A stretch of 64,000 bases of DNA from Flavobacterium sp. CFS9 (lineage in GTDB: Bacteria; Bacteroidota; Bacteroidia; Flavobacteriales; Flavobacteriaceae): assembly GCF_041154745.1 (NCBI RefSeq), contig NZ_AP031573.1:5146001-5210000 (forward strand). Reading direction: 5' to 3'. Position numbers and translations under genes: made by a program. Below the pieces are notes generated by a model that saw only the letters and a list, made by a program, of their open reading frames with translations, was not told the DNA's origin and searched no databases. Positions 33,060 to 41,707 of the stretch are shown here, piece after piece. Every line of letters begins with the position of its first letter. The first letter of the stretch is position 1.

Positions 33060-33067
33060 TACATTTG
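33060..33067 (+). promoter_or_regulatory. tetR promoter -7 element
   Basis: TACATTTG matches TAnnTTTG 35 bp before the tetR ATG. Operator copy 1 begins at the next base, so the TetR protein can shut off its own gene. Confidence 0.65.
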
Positions 33068-33091
33068 CCTAACGGTGTTAAACAATTTAAT
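33068..33091. promoter_or_regulatory. TetR operator candidate, copy 1
   Basis: This 24-bp site has consensus CTTAACnnTGnTAAA followed by ATTTAAT. It contains the symmetric core TAAC-3 bp-GTTA. It sits directly after the tetR -7 box. Four more copies lie between tetR and the efflux genes. Confidence 0.68.
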
Positions 33092-33102
33092 ACTCAACAA
33101 AA

Positions 33103-33696
33103 ATGGCAAGTAAAGATCGTATTTTAAGACAAAAAGAAGAGACAAGAAGTAACATTCTTGATGCTGCTTATACTATCGTTAAAGACGAAGGGTGGCAAGG
33201 TCTGAGTATGAGAAAAATTGCTGATAAAATTGAATACACCGCTCCTATTATTTATGAATACTTTTCAAACAAGGATGCCATTTTAAGGGAACTAACCGGG
33301 AAAGGCTTTACTAAATTAGCAAAGGAACTTGAAGAAGCTAAAGCTAAATTTAGTAAACCGGAAGAACAGTTAGAAGCCATGTGGATGGCGTATTGGGATT
33401 TTGCTTTTACGGATACCGAAATGTATCAGGTGATGTTTGGAGTACAGATGAATTGCTGTTCTGAACAATGCGACGCTGCCAAAATGCCTTATAAATTGTT
33501 TACGACAGTTATTGCCGAGGTCATGAAAAACAGCAATCCAAGTGAAGAAGTAGTCAAACAAAAATATTTTACTTTCTTTTCTGTCATTCACGGTTTGATC
33601 GCTATCAACATCATCAACAAAAGTGACGTAATGGAAACAATCAACAATCAAATTCTGAAAGATGCGATTGGTGGTATCATAAAATCAATACAATAA
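33103..33696 (+). CDS. TetR/AcrR-family repressor
   Basis: In this 197-residue protein the N-terminal helix-turn-helix is visible in ILDAAYTIVKDEGWQGLSMR and KIADKIEYTAPIIYEYFSNK. The C-terminal part (about 60-197) is the ligand-binding bundle with Cys-rich MNCCSEQCDAAK, which might sense electrophiles or oxidants. It directly precedes the tripartite RND genes and almost certainly represses them. Five repeated sites around its gene support this. Confidence 0.92.
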   Translation: MASKDRILRQKEETRSNILDAAYTIVKDEGWQGLSMRKIADKIEYTAPIIYEYFSNKDAILRELTGKGFTKLAKELEEAKAKFSKPEEQLEAMWMAYWDFAFTDTEMYQVMFGVQMNCCSEQCDAAKMPYKLFTTVIAEVMKNSNPSEEVVKQKYFTFFSVIHGLIAINIINKSDVMETINNQILKDAIGGIIKSIQ

Positions 33697-33713
33697 AAAA
33701 AATTTAATTTTCA

Positions 33714-33737
33714 CTTAACAGTGGTAAATGATTTAAT
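33714..33737. promoter_or_regulatory. TetR operator candidate, copy 2
   Basis: This site matches the CTTAACnnTGnTAAA + ATTTAAT consensus. It starts 18 bp after the tetR stop codon. A TAATTTTG box (33742-33749) follows it by 4 bp and may be the efflux operon promoter. Confidence 0.68.
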
Positions 33738-33767
33738 AGAGTAATTTTGAATCTCTTTTACTTACTA

Positions 33768-33791
33768 TTTAACAGTGATAAATAATTTAAC
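33768..33791. promoter_or_regulatory. TetR operator candidate, copy 3
   Basis: TTAACAGTGATAAA followed by ATTTAA; 54 bp from copy 2. The spacer between copies 2 and 3 contains the TAATTTTG box. Confidence 0.66.
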
Positions 33792-33823
33792 CAAGTAATA
33801 CAGAACTTTTTTTTGCTGCTTTA

Positions 33824-33847
33824 CTTAACACTGATAAATAATTTAAT
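33824..33847. promoter_or_regulatory. TetR operator candidate, copy 4
   Basis: CTTAACACTGATAAA followed by ATTTAAT; 56 bp from copy 3, so copies 2-4 are spaced by about five helical turns each. Confidence 0.66.
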
Positions 33848-33902
33848 GCCCATTATGAAATAGAGTTGGAAGCTGAATTCTATGACCTTTTAGGCTTTAC
33901 AA

Positions 33903-33926
33903 CTTAACGATGTTAGATAATTTAAT
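33903..33926. promoter_or_regulatory. TetR operator candidate, copy 5
   Basis: CTTAACGATGTTAGA followed by ATTTAAT; 79 bp from copy 4. A decayed sixth copy (GTTCAACAATTTAAAA) lies at about 33975-33990. With copies 2-5 this fills the 306-bp gap between tetR and the adaptor start at 34003. Confidence 0.64.
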
Positions 33927-34002
33927 ATAATTAAACATGAATGCCAGAATACCCCATCAATTAATCCAAAAGAATGTTCAACAATTTAAAACCAATACTA
34001 AA

Positions 34003-35148
34003 ATGAAAAATGTTATCATAACCAGTTTTATTCTGGCACTTGTACTAAGCAGTTGTGCAGATAAATCGCAAGCCCCGGCAGCTCCTGCTGCACCATTATT
34101 ACCCGTTGCCGCCATTACAAGCGAAAACACTACTACTGATGCCGAATACCCTGCTTCTATACAAGGAACTGTTGACGTTGAAATTCGTCCTCAGGTAAGC
34201 GGAAATCTGGAAAGAGTTTTTGTAGACGAAGGTGCTTACGTTAATAAAGGTCAAACTTTATTCAAAATAAACGAACGTCCTTTCCGTGAACAATTAAACA
34301 ATGCACTGGCCAACCTTCACGCTGCTGAAGCGGCTTTGATCAACGCGCAATTGGAAGTGGATAAATTGACTCCATTGGTTCAAAACAAAGTAGTTTCGGA
34401 TTATCAGTTAAAAACGGCTAAGGCTTCTCAAAAAATTGCTGCCGCCAATATCGAACAGGCAAAAGCAATGGTAGGATCGGCAAGAATTAATCTTGGATAT
34501 ACTAATGTTACCGCTCCTGTAAGCGGCTACATTGGAAGATTACCTAAAAAACAAGGAAGCTTAGTTTCGGCATCGGATGTTGAACCTTTAACTAATTTAT
34601 CTGACGTGCATGAAGTTTTTGCCTATTTCTCTTTGGGAGAAACCGATTTCATCAACTTTAAAGCGCAATATGCCGGCAGCAGCCTTGGTGATAAAATCAA
34701 AAAATTACCTCCTGTAACTTTGATCTTAGCCGATAATAATGCTTATCCTCAAACCGGAAAAATCGATATGGTAGACGGTCAGTTTGATAAAACAACTGGA
34801 GCCATTACGTTAAGAGCTACTTTCCCTAATGCCGGCGGAACATTACGTTCAGGAAACACGGGGAAAATTCGTTTAGGACTTCACCACGACGATGCTCTTT
34901 TGGTACCACAATCGGCTACTGTTGAAATGCAGGACAAAGTTTTTGTTTTCACCGTTAACAAAGAAAATAAAGTCAACAAGATGCCTATCACGGTTATTGG
35001 TAAAAGCGGTACAAACTATTTGATTAAAGATGGTATCAAATCAGGCGATCAGATTGTACTAAGCGGTATCGATAAACTTCAGGAAGGTCAGGTCATTCAG
35101 CCTGAAAAACCGGTGACAAAAGTTGCCCAAGTAATCACTAAAAAATAA
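34003..35148 (+). CDS. RND periplasmic adaptor (AcrA/MexA type), lipoprotein
   Basis: This is a 381-residue protein from the ATG at 34003. An upstream in-frame ATG at 33937 would add 22 residues before the signal peptide and lies among the operator repeats, so it is rejected. The lipobox is in LALVLSSCADKS. The lipoyl half-motifs (VSGNLERVFVDEGAYVNKGQ), hairpin and beta-barrel parts are in normal order. The RND gene starts 11 bp after its stop. Confidence 0.92.
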   Translation: MKNVIITSFILALVLSSCADKSQAPAAPAAPLLPVAAITSENTTTDAEYPASIQGTVDVEIRPQVSGNLERVFVDEGAYVNKGQTLFKINERPFREQLNNALANLHAAEAALINAQLEVDKLTPLVQNKVVSDYQLKTAKASQKIAAANIEQAKAMVGSARINLGYTNVTAPVSGYIGRLPKKQGSLVSASDVEPLTNLSDVHEVFAYFSLGETDFINFKAQYAGSSLGDKIKKLPPVTLILADNNAYPQTGKIDMVDGQFDKTTGAITLRATFPNAGGTLRSGNTGKIRLGLHHDDALLVPQSATVEMQDKVFVFTVNKENKVNKMPITVIGKSGTNYLIKDGIKSGDQIVLSGIDKLQEGQVIQPEKPVTKVAQVITKK

Positions 35149-35159
35149 TTTACACGCAA

Positions 35160-38100
35160 ATGTTCAAAATATTTATACAAAGACCTGTACTGGCAACCGT
35201 AATCTCCATTTTATTGGTGATCCTGGGGGTACTTGGACTTACGAAATTGCCTTTACAACAGTTTCCTGATATTGCACCGCCATCGGTTTTGGTAACGGCG
35301 GTTTATCCGGGAGCTAACGCCGAAACGGTTTTGCGTTCGGTAGCGCCCTCTTTAGAAGAATCTATCAATGGGGTGGAAAACATGACTTACATGAGCTCTA
35401 CTGCCAGTAACGACGGATCGTTAGCCATTACTGTTTTCTTTAAATTAGGTACCGATGCCGATCAGGCAGCTGTAAACGTACAAAACAGGGTGGCTCAGGC
35501 GACCAGTCAATTGCCTGCCGAAGTGGTACAGCAAGGGGTAATCACTGCGAAACAACAAAACAGTTTCATTATGGCCATCGGTATGTACACCGAGGATGAA
35601 TCGAAATACGATCAGACATTTGTGGCCAATTATGCCCAAATCAATATTATTCCGGAAATCAAACGTATTCCGGGAGTAGGATCGGCTAGTATTTTTGGAG
35701 GTGTAAAAGATTACTCGATGCGTGTCTGGCTGAATCCGACACAAATGTCAACTTATAAAGTGACGCCAAACGAAATCATGAGCGCTATTCAGGACAAAAG
35801 TTTGGAAGCTGCTCCGGGTAAATTTGGAGAAAGAAGTACAGAAGTTTTCGAATATGTAATCAAATACAAAGGAAAACTAACGAAACCGGAAGAATATGAA
35901 AATATTGCTATTCGCTCAAATGCAGATGGTTCGGTACTTCGCTTAAAAGACGTTGCAAGAGTTGAACTTGGTGCTTATTCGTACAACAGTTTAACACGTT
36001 TAAATGGTAAAAAAGGAGTTGTAATCGGTATTATTCAGTTGGCAGGTTCGAACTCCAATGATATTCAGATCGCAATTAACAAACTGATGGAGAAAGCTGC
36101 TAAAGATTTCCCAAAAGGTATCAAACAAAATATTTTCTATAGTACCAAAGTATCACTGGATCAATCTATAGAACAAGTAGAACATACTTTAATCGAAGCA
36201 TTTATATTAGTATTCATTGTAGTATTTATATTCCTGCAAGATTTTAGATCAACATTAATCCCGGCTATTGCTGTACCTGTAGCAATTTTAGGAACGTTCT
36301 TCTTCATGCAGTTATTCGGATTCTCGATCAATCTTCTAACGCTTTTCGCTTTAATTCTGGCGATTGGTATTGTGGTAGATGATGCGATTGTGGTCGTCGA
36401 AGCCGTGCATGCCAAAATGGAGCACAAACATTTGTCTCCAAAAGTAGCAACACATGAAGCAATGCACGAAATAACGGGTGCTATTATCTCGATTACGCTG
36501 GTAATGGCTGCTGTATTCCTGCCGGTTGGTTTTATGGAAGGCTCTACGGGAGTTTTCTATCGTCAGTTTGCCTTTACGATGGCGATTGCAATTGTAATTT
36601 CGGCTGTGAATGCCTTGACTTTAAGTCCGGCTCTTGCTGCATTGTTCCTGAAAGACAATCACGGTACAGCAGCAAACGGAAATGAAGTGTATGTTAAAAA
36701 AGGATTTAAAGAAAAATTCTTTACAGCATTCAACAGCAGCTTCGAATCTTTGACAAATCGTTATGTGGGTGGTATTAAATTTTTAATTCGCCGCAAATGG
36801 TTAAGCTTAGGTGGTCTGGCCTTAATTACAGCAGCAACAATTCTGTTAGTAAAAACGACTCCAACAGGATTTATTCCAACGGAAGATCAGGGATTTATTG
36901 CGATTGCAGTAAACACTCCTTCGGGAACTTCTCTTGACGGAACACAAAAAGTAATGACACAGGCAGAAAATCTGTTAAGAGCCGACGAATCATCGCGATT
37001 TGTAACTGCGATTTCAGGATTCAATTTATTAACGAATTCTACGAGTCCATCAGCAGCCGTTATTTTTGTCTTGCTTAAACCGGATGAAGAGCGTGGAAAA
37101 ATCAAAGGAATCGACGAAATAATGGCCGATGTACAAGGGAAATTAGGAACTATTAGCGGCGGAAGTTTCTTTGTCTTCAGTTTCCCAACTGTTCCCGGAT
37201 TTAGTAACGTTGAAGCTTTAGATTTGGTGCTGCAGGATAAAACCGGAGGTAAACTGGATAAGTTCAGCGGGGTTTCTCAAAGCTTCATTGGTGAGCTAAT
37301 GAAACGTCCGGAGATCGCCATGGCATTTACGAGTTTCAAAGCCGATTTCCCTCAGTTACAGCTGGATATTAATGATGAAAAAGCCAATCAGTTGGGCGTG
37401 AATGTAAAAGACATTTTACAAACGATGCAGACTTATTTTGGTAGCGCACAAGCTTCTGACTTTAACCGATTTGGTAAATATTACAGAGTAGTGGTTCAGG
37501 CCGATATTGCCGACAGAGCTGATCCATCTTCTATTGACCGAGTTTTTGTGAAAAACAAAACCGGAGAAATGGTTCCAATAAATACTTTGGTGAAACTAAG
37601 CCGTATTTATGGTTCTGAGACTGCTTCGAGATATAATTTATTTAATTCGATTTCGATAAACGCCATTCCGAAACCTGGATTTAGTTCGGGGGATGCCATT
37701 AAAGCCATAGAAGAAGTTGCTGCACAACATTTACCTGCAGGTTACAGTTTTGAGTTTTCAGGACAAACCCGTGAAGAGATTTCTTCGGGAGGACAATCCG
37801 CAACGATATTCTTACTGTGTTTGATATTCATCTATTTCTTACTTGCTGCACAGTATGAAAGTTACATTTTGCCTTTGGCTGTAATCTTTTCTATCCCTGC
37901 AGGTATTTTTGGAGTATTTGTGGCCATTGGTTTCACCGGAATTCAAAATAACATTTATGTACAGGTTGCTCTCGTAATGCTGATCGGACTGCTTGCTAAA
38001 AATGCCATTCTGATTGTGGAGTTTGCGGTTCAGAAAAGAAAATCCGGTCAGGCCTTGATTCTGGCTTCAATCGATGCGGCAAAACTGCGTTTACGACCAA

Positions 38101-38327
38101 TTATCATGACATCGCTTGCTTTTGTCGTGGGATTAATTCCAATGATGAGTGCTAAAGGACCGTCGGCACAAGGTAACCATTCAATTAGTATTGGTGCCGC
38201 AGGAGGTATGATTTCAGGGGTAATTCTAGGATTGTTTATCATCCCGGTATTATTCATCATCTTCCAATATTTACAAGAAAAGGTTTCCGGAAAACCGGTA
38301 GCCGTAATTCATAACGAAGAAAAATAA
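35160..38327 (+). CDS. RND efflux pump, HAE1 (AcrB/MexB) type
   Basis: This 1055-residue protein has full AcrB length and layout. The proton-relay Asp pair is intact in GIVVDDAIVVVEAV (helix 4). Other family segments include FKIFIQRPVLATVISILL at the N-terminus and LRPIIMTSLAFVVGLIPMM near the C-terminus. It pumps drugs or other amphiphiles from periplasm or membrane. Unlike the RND pump at 19297, its central cytoplasmic loop is short and has no EF-hand-like stretch. It is the core of the TetR-controlled operon. Confidence 0.95.
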   Translation: MFKIFIQRPVLATVISILLVILGVLGLTKLPLQQFPDIAPPSVLVTAVYPGANAETVLRSVAPSLEESINGVENMTYMSSTASNDGSLAITVFFKLGTDADQAAVNVQNRVAQATSQLPAEVVQQGVITAKQQNSFIMAIGMYTEDESKYDQTFVANYAQINIIPEIKRIPGVGSASIFGGVKDYSMRVWLNPTQMSTYKVTPNEIMSAIQDKSLEAAPGKFGERSTEVFEYVIKYKGKLTKPEEYENIAIRSNADGSVLRLKDVARVELGAYSYNSLTRLNGKKGVVIGIIQLAGSNSNDIQIAINKLMEKAAKDFPKGIKQNIFYSTKVSLDQSIEQVEHTLIEAFILVFIVVFIFLQDFRSTLIPAIAVPVAILGTFFFMQLFGFSINLLTLFALILAIGIVVDDAIVVVEAVHAKMEHKHLSPKVATHEAMHEITGAIISITLVMAAVFLPVGFMEGSTGVFYRQFAFTMAIAIVISAVNALTLSPALAALFLKDNHGTAANGNEVYVKKGFKEKFFTAFNSSFESLTNRYVGGIKFLIRRKWLSLGGLALITAATILLVKTTPTGFIPTEDQGFIAIAVNTPSGTSLDGTQKVMTQAENLLRADESSRFVTAISGFNLLTNSTSPSAAVIFVLLKPDEERGKIKGIDEIMADVQGKLGTISGGSFFVFSFPTVPGFSNVEALDLVLQDKTGGKLDKFSGVSQSFIGELMKRPEIAMAFTSFKADFPQLQLDINDEKANQLGVNVKDILQTMQTYFGSAQASDFNRFGKYYRVVVQADIADRADPSSIDRVFVKNKTGEMVPINTLVKLSRIYGSETASRYNLFNSISINAIPKPGFSSGDAIKAIEEVAAQHLPAGYSFEFSGQTREEISSGGQSATIFLLCLIFIYFLLAAQYESYILPLAVIFSIPAGIFGVFVAIGFTGIQNNIYVQVALVMLIGLLAKNAILIVEFAVQKRKSGQALILASIDAAKLRLRPIIMTSLAFVVGLIPMMSAKGPSAQGNHSISIGAAGGMISGVILGLFIIPVLFIIFQYLQEKVSGKPVAVIHNEEK

Positions 38328-38329
38328 AA

Positions 38330-38443
38330 ATGGAAAACTATATCACAACTATACTCGTAGCCATCATTATTGGCATCGGATATATCTCTTATAAAATTTC
38401 AAGAGATCTTGAAAGCAGAAAAGATACTTGTACAGAAATTTAA
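38330..38443 (+). CDS. 37-residue single-pass membrane protein in the RND operon
   Basis: This small ORF starts 2 bp after the RND stop codon and its TAA overlaps the ATG of the outer-membrane gene (TAATG at 38441-38445). The product has one clear membrane helix (TTILVAIIIGIGYISYKI) followed by a basic/acidic tail ending DTCTEI. It has the size, topology and gene position expected of a pump-associated small protein such as AcrZ or KdpF, but no sequence similarity is claimed. Tight packing on both sides argues that it is translated. Selection could also act only on spacing and coupling. Confidence 0.6.
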   Translation: MENYITTILVAIIIGIGYISYKISRDLESRKDTCTEI

Positions 38444-39876
38444 TGACAATACTTAAAATGAAAAATCATATAACCAAAATTGTGATGATCGCTCTTTTGA
38501 TCACCACAGTAATATCCTGTAAGGTTTCGAAGGATATTGAAACTCCAAAAGATGCATTTCCTGAAAATTTCAGGAGTGCATCGGTTTCAAAAGATACGAC
38601 AAGTATCGGCGATACGGAGTGGAAAAACTTCTTTACCGAAAAGGATGTTGTTCAATTAATCGACAGTGCGGTTGCCCGAAACAACGACCTGCAAATTGCC
38701 ACTAAAAACATCGAGATTGCACATTACAGATTCACACAGTCCAAATGGGGAAATATTCCTGAGGTCAATTTATCGGTAGCGGCAAGCACCAGCAATCCGT
38801 CAGACAATAGTTTTACCGGAAAGAATTTAGGTCAGGCGTTGGGTCAGAATCATATTAATGACTTCACTGCCGGAGCCACACTTTCATGGGAAGCTGACAT
38901 TTGGGGAAGAATAAAAAACCAGAAAAAAGAAGCTTTTGCAGGTTATCTCCAGTCAGAAGAAGTTAAAAAAGCTTTGCAGACTACTATTGTTGCCAATGTT
39001 TCTAAAGGATATTACAATCTTTTAATGTTGGACGCACAATTGGATATTGCCCGACAAAATCTAAAATTAAATGATAGTACCACCAATATTATCAAATTAA
39101 AATACGATGCCGGTCAGGTCACTTCATTGGCCATTCAACAATCGGAAGCACAAAAATTAAACGCCGCACAATTGATTCCTTTATTGGAACAAAACATTGC
39201 GATTCAGGAGAATGCTTTAAGTGTTTTGACAGGATCTTTTCCGGATTCCAAAAAAAGAAGTATTCGTTTGAGTGCTTTAGAAGTTAAAAACAATACCGCG
39301 ATCGGGATTCCGTCTTCGTTAGTAAGCCGCAGACCGGATGTAAAAAGCGCCGAACTTGCGCTTAAAGCCGCAAATGCCAGCGTAGGAGTTACAAAAGCCA
39401 ATTTGTATCCGGCACTTAGAATTACAGCTCAGGGTGGTGTAAACTCCTTCGAAGCCAGTAATTGGTTCAATATTCCGGCCTCTTTGTTCGGAACTCTTGC
39501 AGGTGGATTAACACAGCCTTTGCTGAACAATAAAAAAGTAAAAACACAATACCATATTGCCGTTGCCGAGAGGGAAAAAGCGGTTCTGAATTTCAGACAG
39601 TCTGTTTTAGTAGCGGTTAGTGAAGTATCAGATGCTTTGGTAAAAGTAGAGAAATTGCAGCAACAGGAATCCTTTTTGCAACAACGTGTCAAAACGTTAC
39701 AGCAAGCCATAAAAAATGCCAATTTGTTATTCAAAAATGGTATGGCGGAATATCTTGAAGTACTTACCGCGCAATCAAATTTATTGCAAAGTGAGCTAGA
39801 ATTAGCCAACATAAAAAGAGAGCAGCTTTCTGCCAATACTGAATTGTATCGTGCTTTAGGTGGTGGCTGGAAATAA
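38443..39876 (+). CDS. Outer-membrane efflux lipoprotein (OprM/NodT type)
   Basis: This is a 477-residue protein if started at the ATG at 38443; an internal ATG at 38458 (MKNHITKIVMIALL) would give a more standard lipoprotein signal. The 38443 start is preferred because it overlaps the stop of the 37-residue ORF. The Cys of the lipobox is in TTVISCKVS. NodT-family segments include LSWEADIWGRIKNQKKEAFA and SRRPDVKSAELALKAANASV, and it ends in ELYRALGGGWK. It completes the tripartite pump. Confidence 0.92.
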   Translation: MTILKMKNHITKIVMIALLITTVISCKVSKDIETPKDAFPENFRSASVSKDTTSIGDTEWKNFFTEKDVVQLIDSAVARNNDLQIATKNIEIAHYRFTQSKWGNIPEVNLSVAASTSNPSDNSFTGKNLGQALGQNHINDFTAGATLSWEADIWGRIKNQKKEAFAGYLQSEEVKKALQTTIVANVSKGYYNLLMLDAQLDIARQNLKLNDSTTNIIKLKYDAGQVTSLAIQQSEAQKLNAAQLIPLLEQNIAIQENALSVLTGSFPDSKKRSIRLSALEVKNNTAIGIPSSLVSRRPDVKSAELALKAANASVGVTKANLYPALRITAQGGVNSFEASNWFNIPASLFGTLAGGLTQPLLNNKKVKTQYHIAVAEREKAVLNFRQSVLVAVSEVSDALVKVEKLQQQESFLQQRVKTLQQAIKNANLLFKNGMAEYLEVLTAQSNLLQSELELANIKREQLSANTELYRALGGGWK

Positions 39877-39944
39877 TACCCGTTAATTATTTATTTTTTG
39901 AGAGGAGAACGCTGTGAGACTTTGGTTTCATGGCGTTTTTTTAT

Positions 39945-40205
39945 GGCACGCAGATGACGCGGGTCCGCTTTGCGGAAACGCGGATTAAGACGATTTTTTT
40001 ACTCTCACTTTTGTCATTTCGACGAAGGAGAAATCTTCGTATGAAACTCGACAAAGATTGGCGACATACTATTCGGAGTTGTTTGTGTGATCCTTCCTTC
40101 GTCAGGATAACAAGATTGTGTATAAAGATTGCGAATAATCACTGTGAAAAAAAATCTGTGAAAATCCGTGTCTTCGCGATAGTGAATCCGCGTTATCCGC
40201 GTACC
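39945..40205. repeat. CG-rich inverted-repeat element R2 with a nested insertion
   Basis: The left arm (39945-40000) and right arm (about 40147-40205) are imperfect inverted copies of about 55 bp and belong to the same family as R1 (29076-29234). The centre is expanded by a solo palindromic element at 40013-40111. This fills most of the 39877-40332 gap; no gene is supported there. Confidence 0.6.
40013..40111. mobile_element. Solo palindromic element, copy E
   Basis: This 99-bp element is related to copies A-D of the nuclease array. It has the same GTCATTTCGAC left tip and a shared centre (CGACAAAGATTGGCGACAT), with a decayed right tip (GTCAGGATAAC). No GIY-YIG gene accompanies it, so it behaves like a non-autonomous copy. 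It sits in the loop of element R2. Confidence 0.65.
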
Positions 40206-40332
40206 CTATAATCCGTAATATTTCTTACTTTTGATATTAACAAGTCTTTAAAAAATGGCTTGAGACAATGGATATCACATCCAATACTAATAAAAAAGCA
40301 AAATTATCCTCTTAATCAATATATTAAAACTC

Positions 40333-40785
40333 ATGAGAAGAATAGCATGCATTGCAATTTTGGCATTACTATTTACAAACTGTAAAGAAAACAATTCAGA
40401 GAAAGAAACAAAAGCGGTAAAAGAACCGGTAAAAACAAATTCTACTGTAAAAAAAGAAACACAAGAGAAAAAAGAAGACTGCAAGGATATTGAAGTAGAA
40501 ATGGGTTCCGGAAGAGAATGTATTTTAAAAGGTACGGATCTTGCCCAGGTCTATCAAAATATTATCCAAAATAAAGAGGTTGAAGAATCTGCTTATTTTT
40601 TAAGTACAATCCCGAACGAAAGCAAATCTGTATCGGTAAATAAAAATGGATTAATCTCTGTTGATTATAAAATCTCTAAAGACAAAATCCTTGTTAGTAT
40701 GAATTATGAAGGCGGTTTGACTGAAGTAACGCTCGAAAAAATAAAAGATACCATTAAAAAAAGTATTTATCACTATGCCGATTAA
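40333..40785 (+). CDS. Hypothetical lipoprotein
   Basis: This 150-residue protein has a lipoprotein signal with Cys in ALLFTNCKEN, then a Lys/Glu/Thr-rich linker (about 20-50). A small globular part of about 100 residues follows, with two Cys (EDCKDIEVEMGSGRECIL) that could form a disulfide. I do not recognise the family. It is a single-gene unit closed by a strong terminator. Confidence 0.72.
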   Translation: MRRIACIAILALLFTNCKENNSEKETKAVKEPVKTNSTVKKETQEKKEDCKDIEVEMGSGRECILKGTDLAQVYQNIIQNKEVEESAYFLSTIPNESKSVSVNKNGLISVDYKISKDKILVSMNYEGGLTEVTLEKIKDTIKKSIYHYAD

Positions 40786-40835
40786 ACTCTGAAATAAAAG
40801 AATTTACACTAAAACTGTTAAAATCTTTTCCAATT

Positions 40836-40876
40836 AAACCGCTAAATAACTTTTACGTTTTTTAGCGGTTTTTTTT
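40836..40876 (+). terminator. Intrinsic terminator after the lipoprotein gene
   Basis: AAACCGCTAAA (40836-40846) and TTTAGCGGTTT (40861-40871) form a perfect 11-bp stem with a 14-nt loop and five further T. Confidence 0.92.
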
Positions 40877-40924
40877 CTCACAATAGTCGCTCCTCATTCC
40901 CCAAAATGGCAAAAAGAAGAAGAA

Positions 40925-41009
40925 AAAAATCTGTGAAAATCCGCGTCTTCGCGATAGCGAATCCGTGCCATCTGCGTACCCTATAATCCGTAATATTTCT
41001 TTATTTTTG
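40925..41009 (+). repeat. Half copy of the CG-rich repeat ending in a promoter
   Basis: This stretch repeats the right arm of R2 and its flank (ATCTGTGAAAATCC to ATAATCCGTAATATTTCTT) with few changes over about 75 bp. It ends in TATTTTTG (41002-41009), a TAnnTTTG match 20 bp before the Crp-family start. At the R2 copy the same flank ends in TACTTTTG (40227-40234). Confidence 0.55.
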
Positions 41010-41029
41010 ATCTGCAAAACTTCTATAAA

Positions 41030-41635
41030 ATGACAATCGAATCACCTCAATACCTTAACGATTTAAAGATAAAATTCGAAAGCTACGCTCCTATTTCAGA
41101 AAGCTCCTGGCAGTTAATTGAAGGTATTGCTGAATTTCAGTCTATTAAAAAAGGAGACATTTTACTCCAAAACGGACAAATTGCAAAAGAAATGCATTTT
41201 ATAATCAAAGGTGCTTTACGAGCCTTTATAACCGATGCAGCAGGTAACCTCTATAACAAAAACATTTTTCTTGCAGGTGATTTTGCCGGTTCAAAAGCTT
41301 CGTTATTGCAGCAAACGGCTTCTCACTTTACCATAGAAGCACTCGAAGATTCTATTCTGATTCAACTTAACTACAAAAAATACAGAGCACTCATTGATCA
41401 GAACGACGATCTCAAAAATTATTACATTGCCTATCTGGAAAAAAACTGGGTAATCGAAAAAGAACAGCGCGAAATTGCTTTAGTCATGCAAAATGCAACC
41501 GAAAGATACCTACAGCTTTTATCCAAACATCCGGATATTGCAGACCGCATTCCGTTGCTTCACATCGCGTCGCATTTGGGCATTACCCCTACTCAACTCA
41601 GCCGTATTCGAAAAAATCTCGAAAAAGATTTGTAA
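41030..41635 (+). CDS. Crp/Fnr-family transcriptional regulator
   Basis: This 201-residue protein has a cyclic-nucleotide-binding-like beta-roll at about 15-130 (FQSIKKGDILLQNGQIAKEM, FLAGDFAGSKASLL). A C-terminal winged helix follows (ATERYLQLL, IASHLGITPTQLSRIRKNL). It lacks the Cys set of Fnr, and the cAMP-contacting Arg-Ser/Thr pair is not evident. This Bacteroidota subgroup often sits beside small stress genes; here a GNAT gene follows from its own promoter. Confidence 0.9.
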   Translation: MTIESPQYLNDLKIKFESYAPISESSWQLIEGIAEFQSIKKGDILLQNGQIAKEMHFIIKGALRAFITDAAGNLYNKNIFLAGDFAGSKASLLQQTASHFTIEALEDSILIQLNYKKYRALIDQNDDLKNYYIAYLEKNWVIEKEQREIALVMQNATERYLQLLSKHPDIADRIPLLHIASHLGITPTQLSRIRKNLEKDL

Positions 41636-41672
41636 ATCAACATATGTAAAGGTTTCTCCTAAAAGTCTGCGG

Positions 41673-41680
41673 TAACTTTG
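41673..41680 (+). promoter_or_regulatory. Promoter -7 element of the GNAT gene
   Basis: TAACTTTG matches TAnnTTTG, 27 bp before the ATG at 41708. It argues against the alternative TTG start at 41678, which lies inside this box. Confidence 0.55.
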
Positions 41681-41707
41681 TCTTGTATTCTTATAAATAA
41701 TATTCAA

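Noticed and set aside
33937..34002. Longer start for the second RND adaptor
   Set aside because: The extra 22 residues precede a complete lipoprotein signal peptide and overlap a decayed operator copy; the ATG at 34003 gives a normal lipoprotein.
39429..39836. 135-codon minus-strand frame
   Set aside because: It is antisense to the NodT-type outer-membrane gene with no signal or domain.
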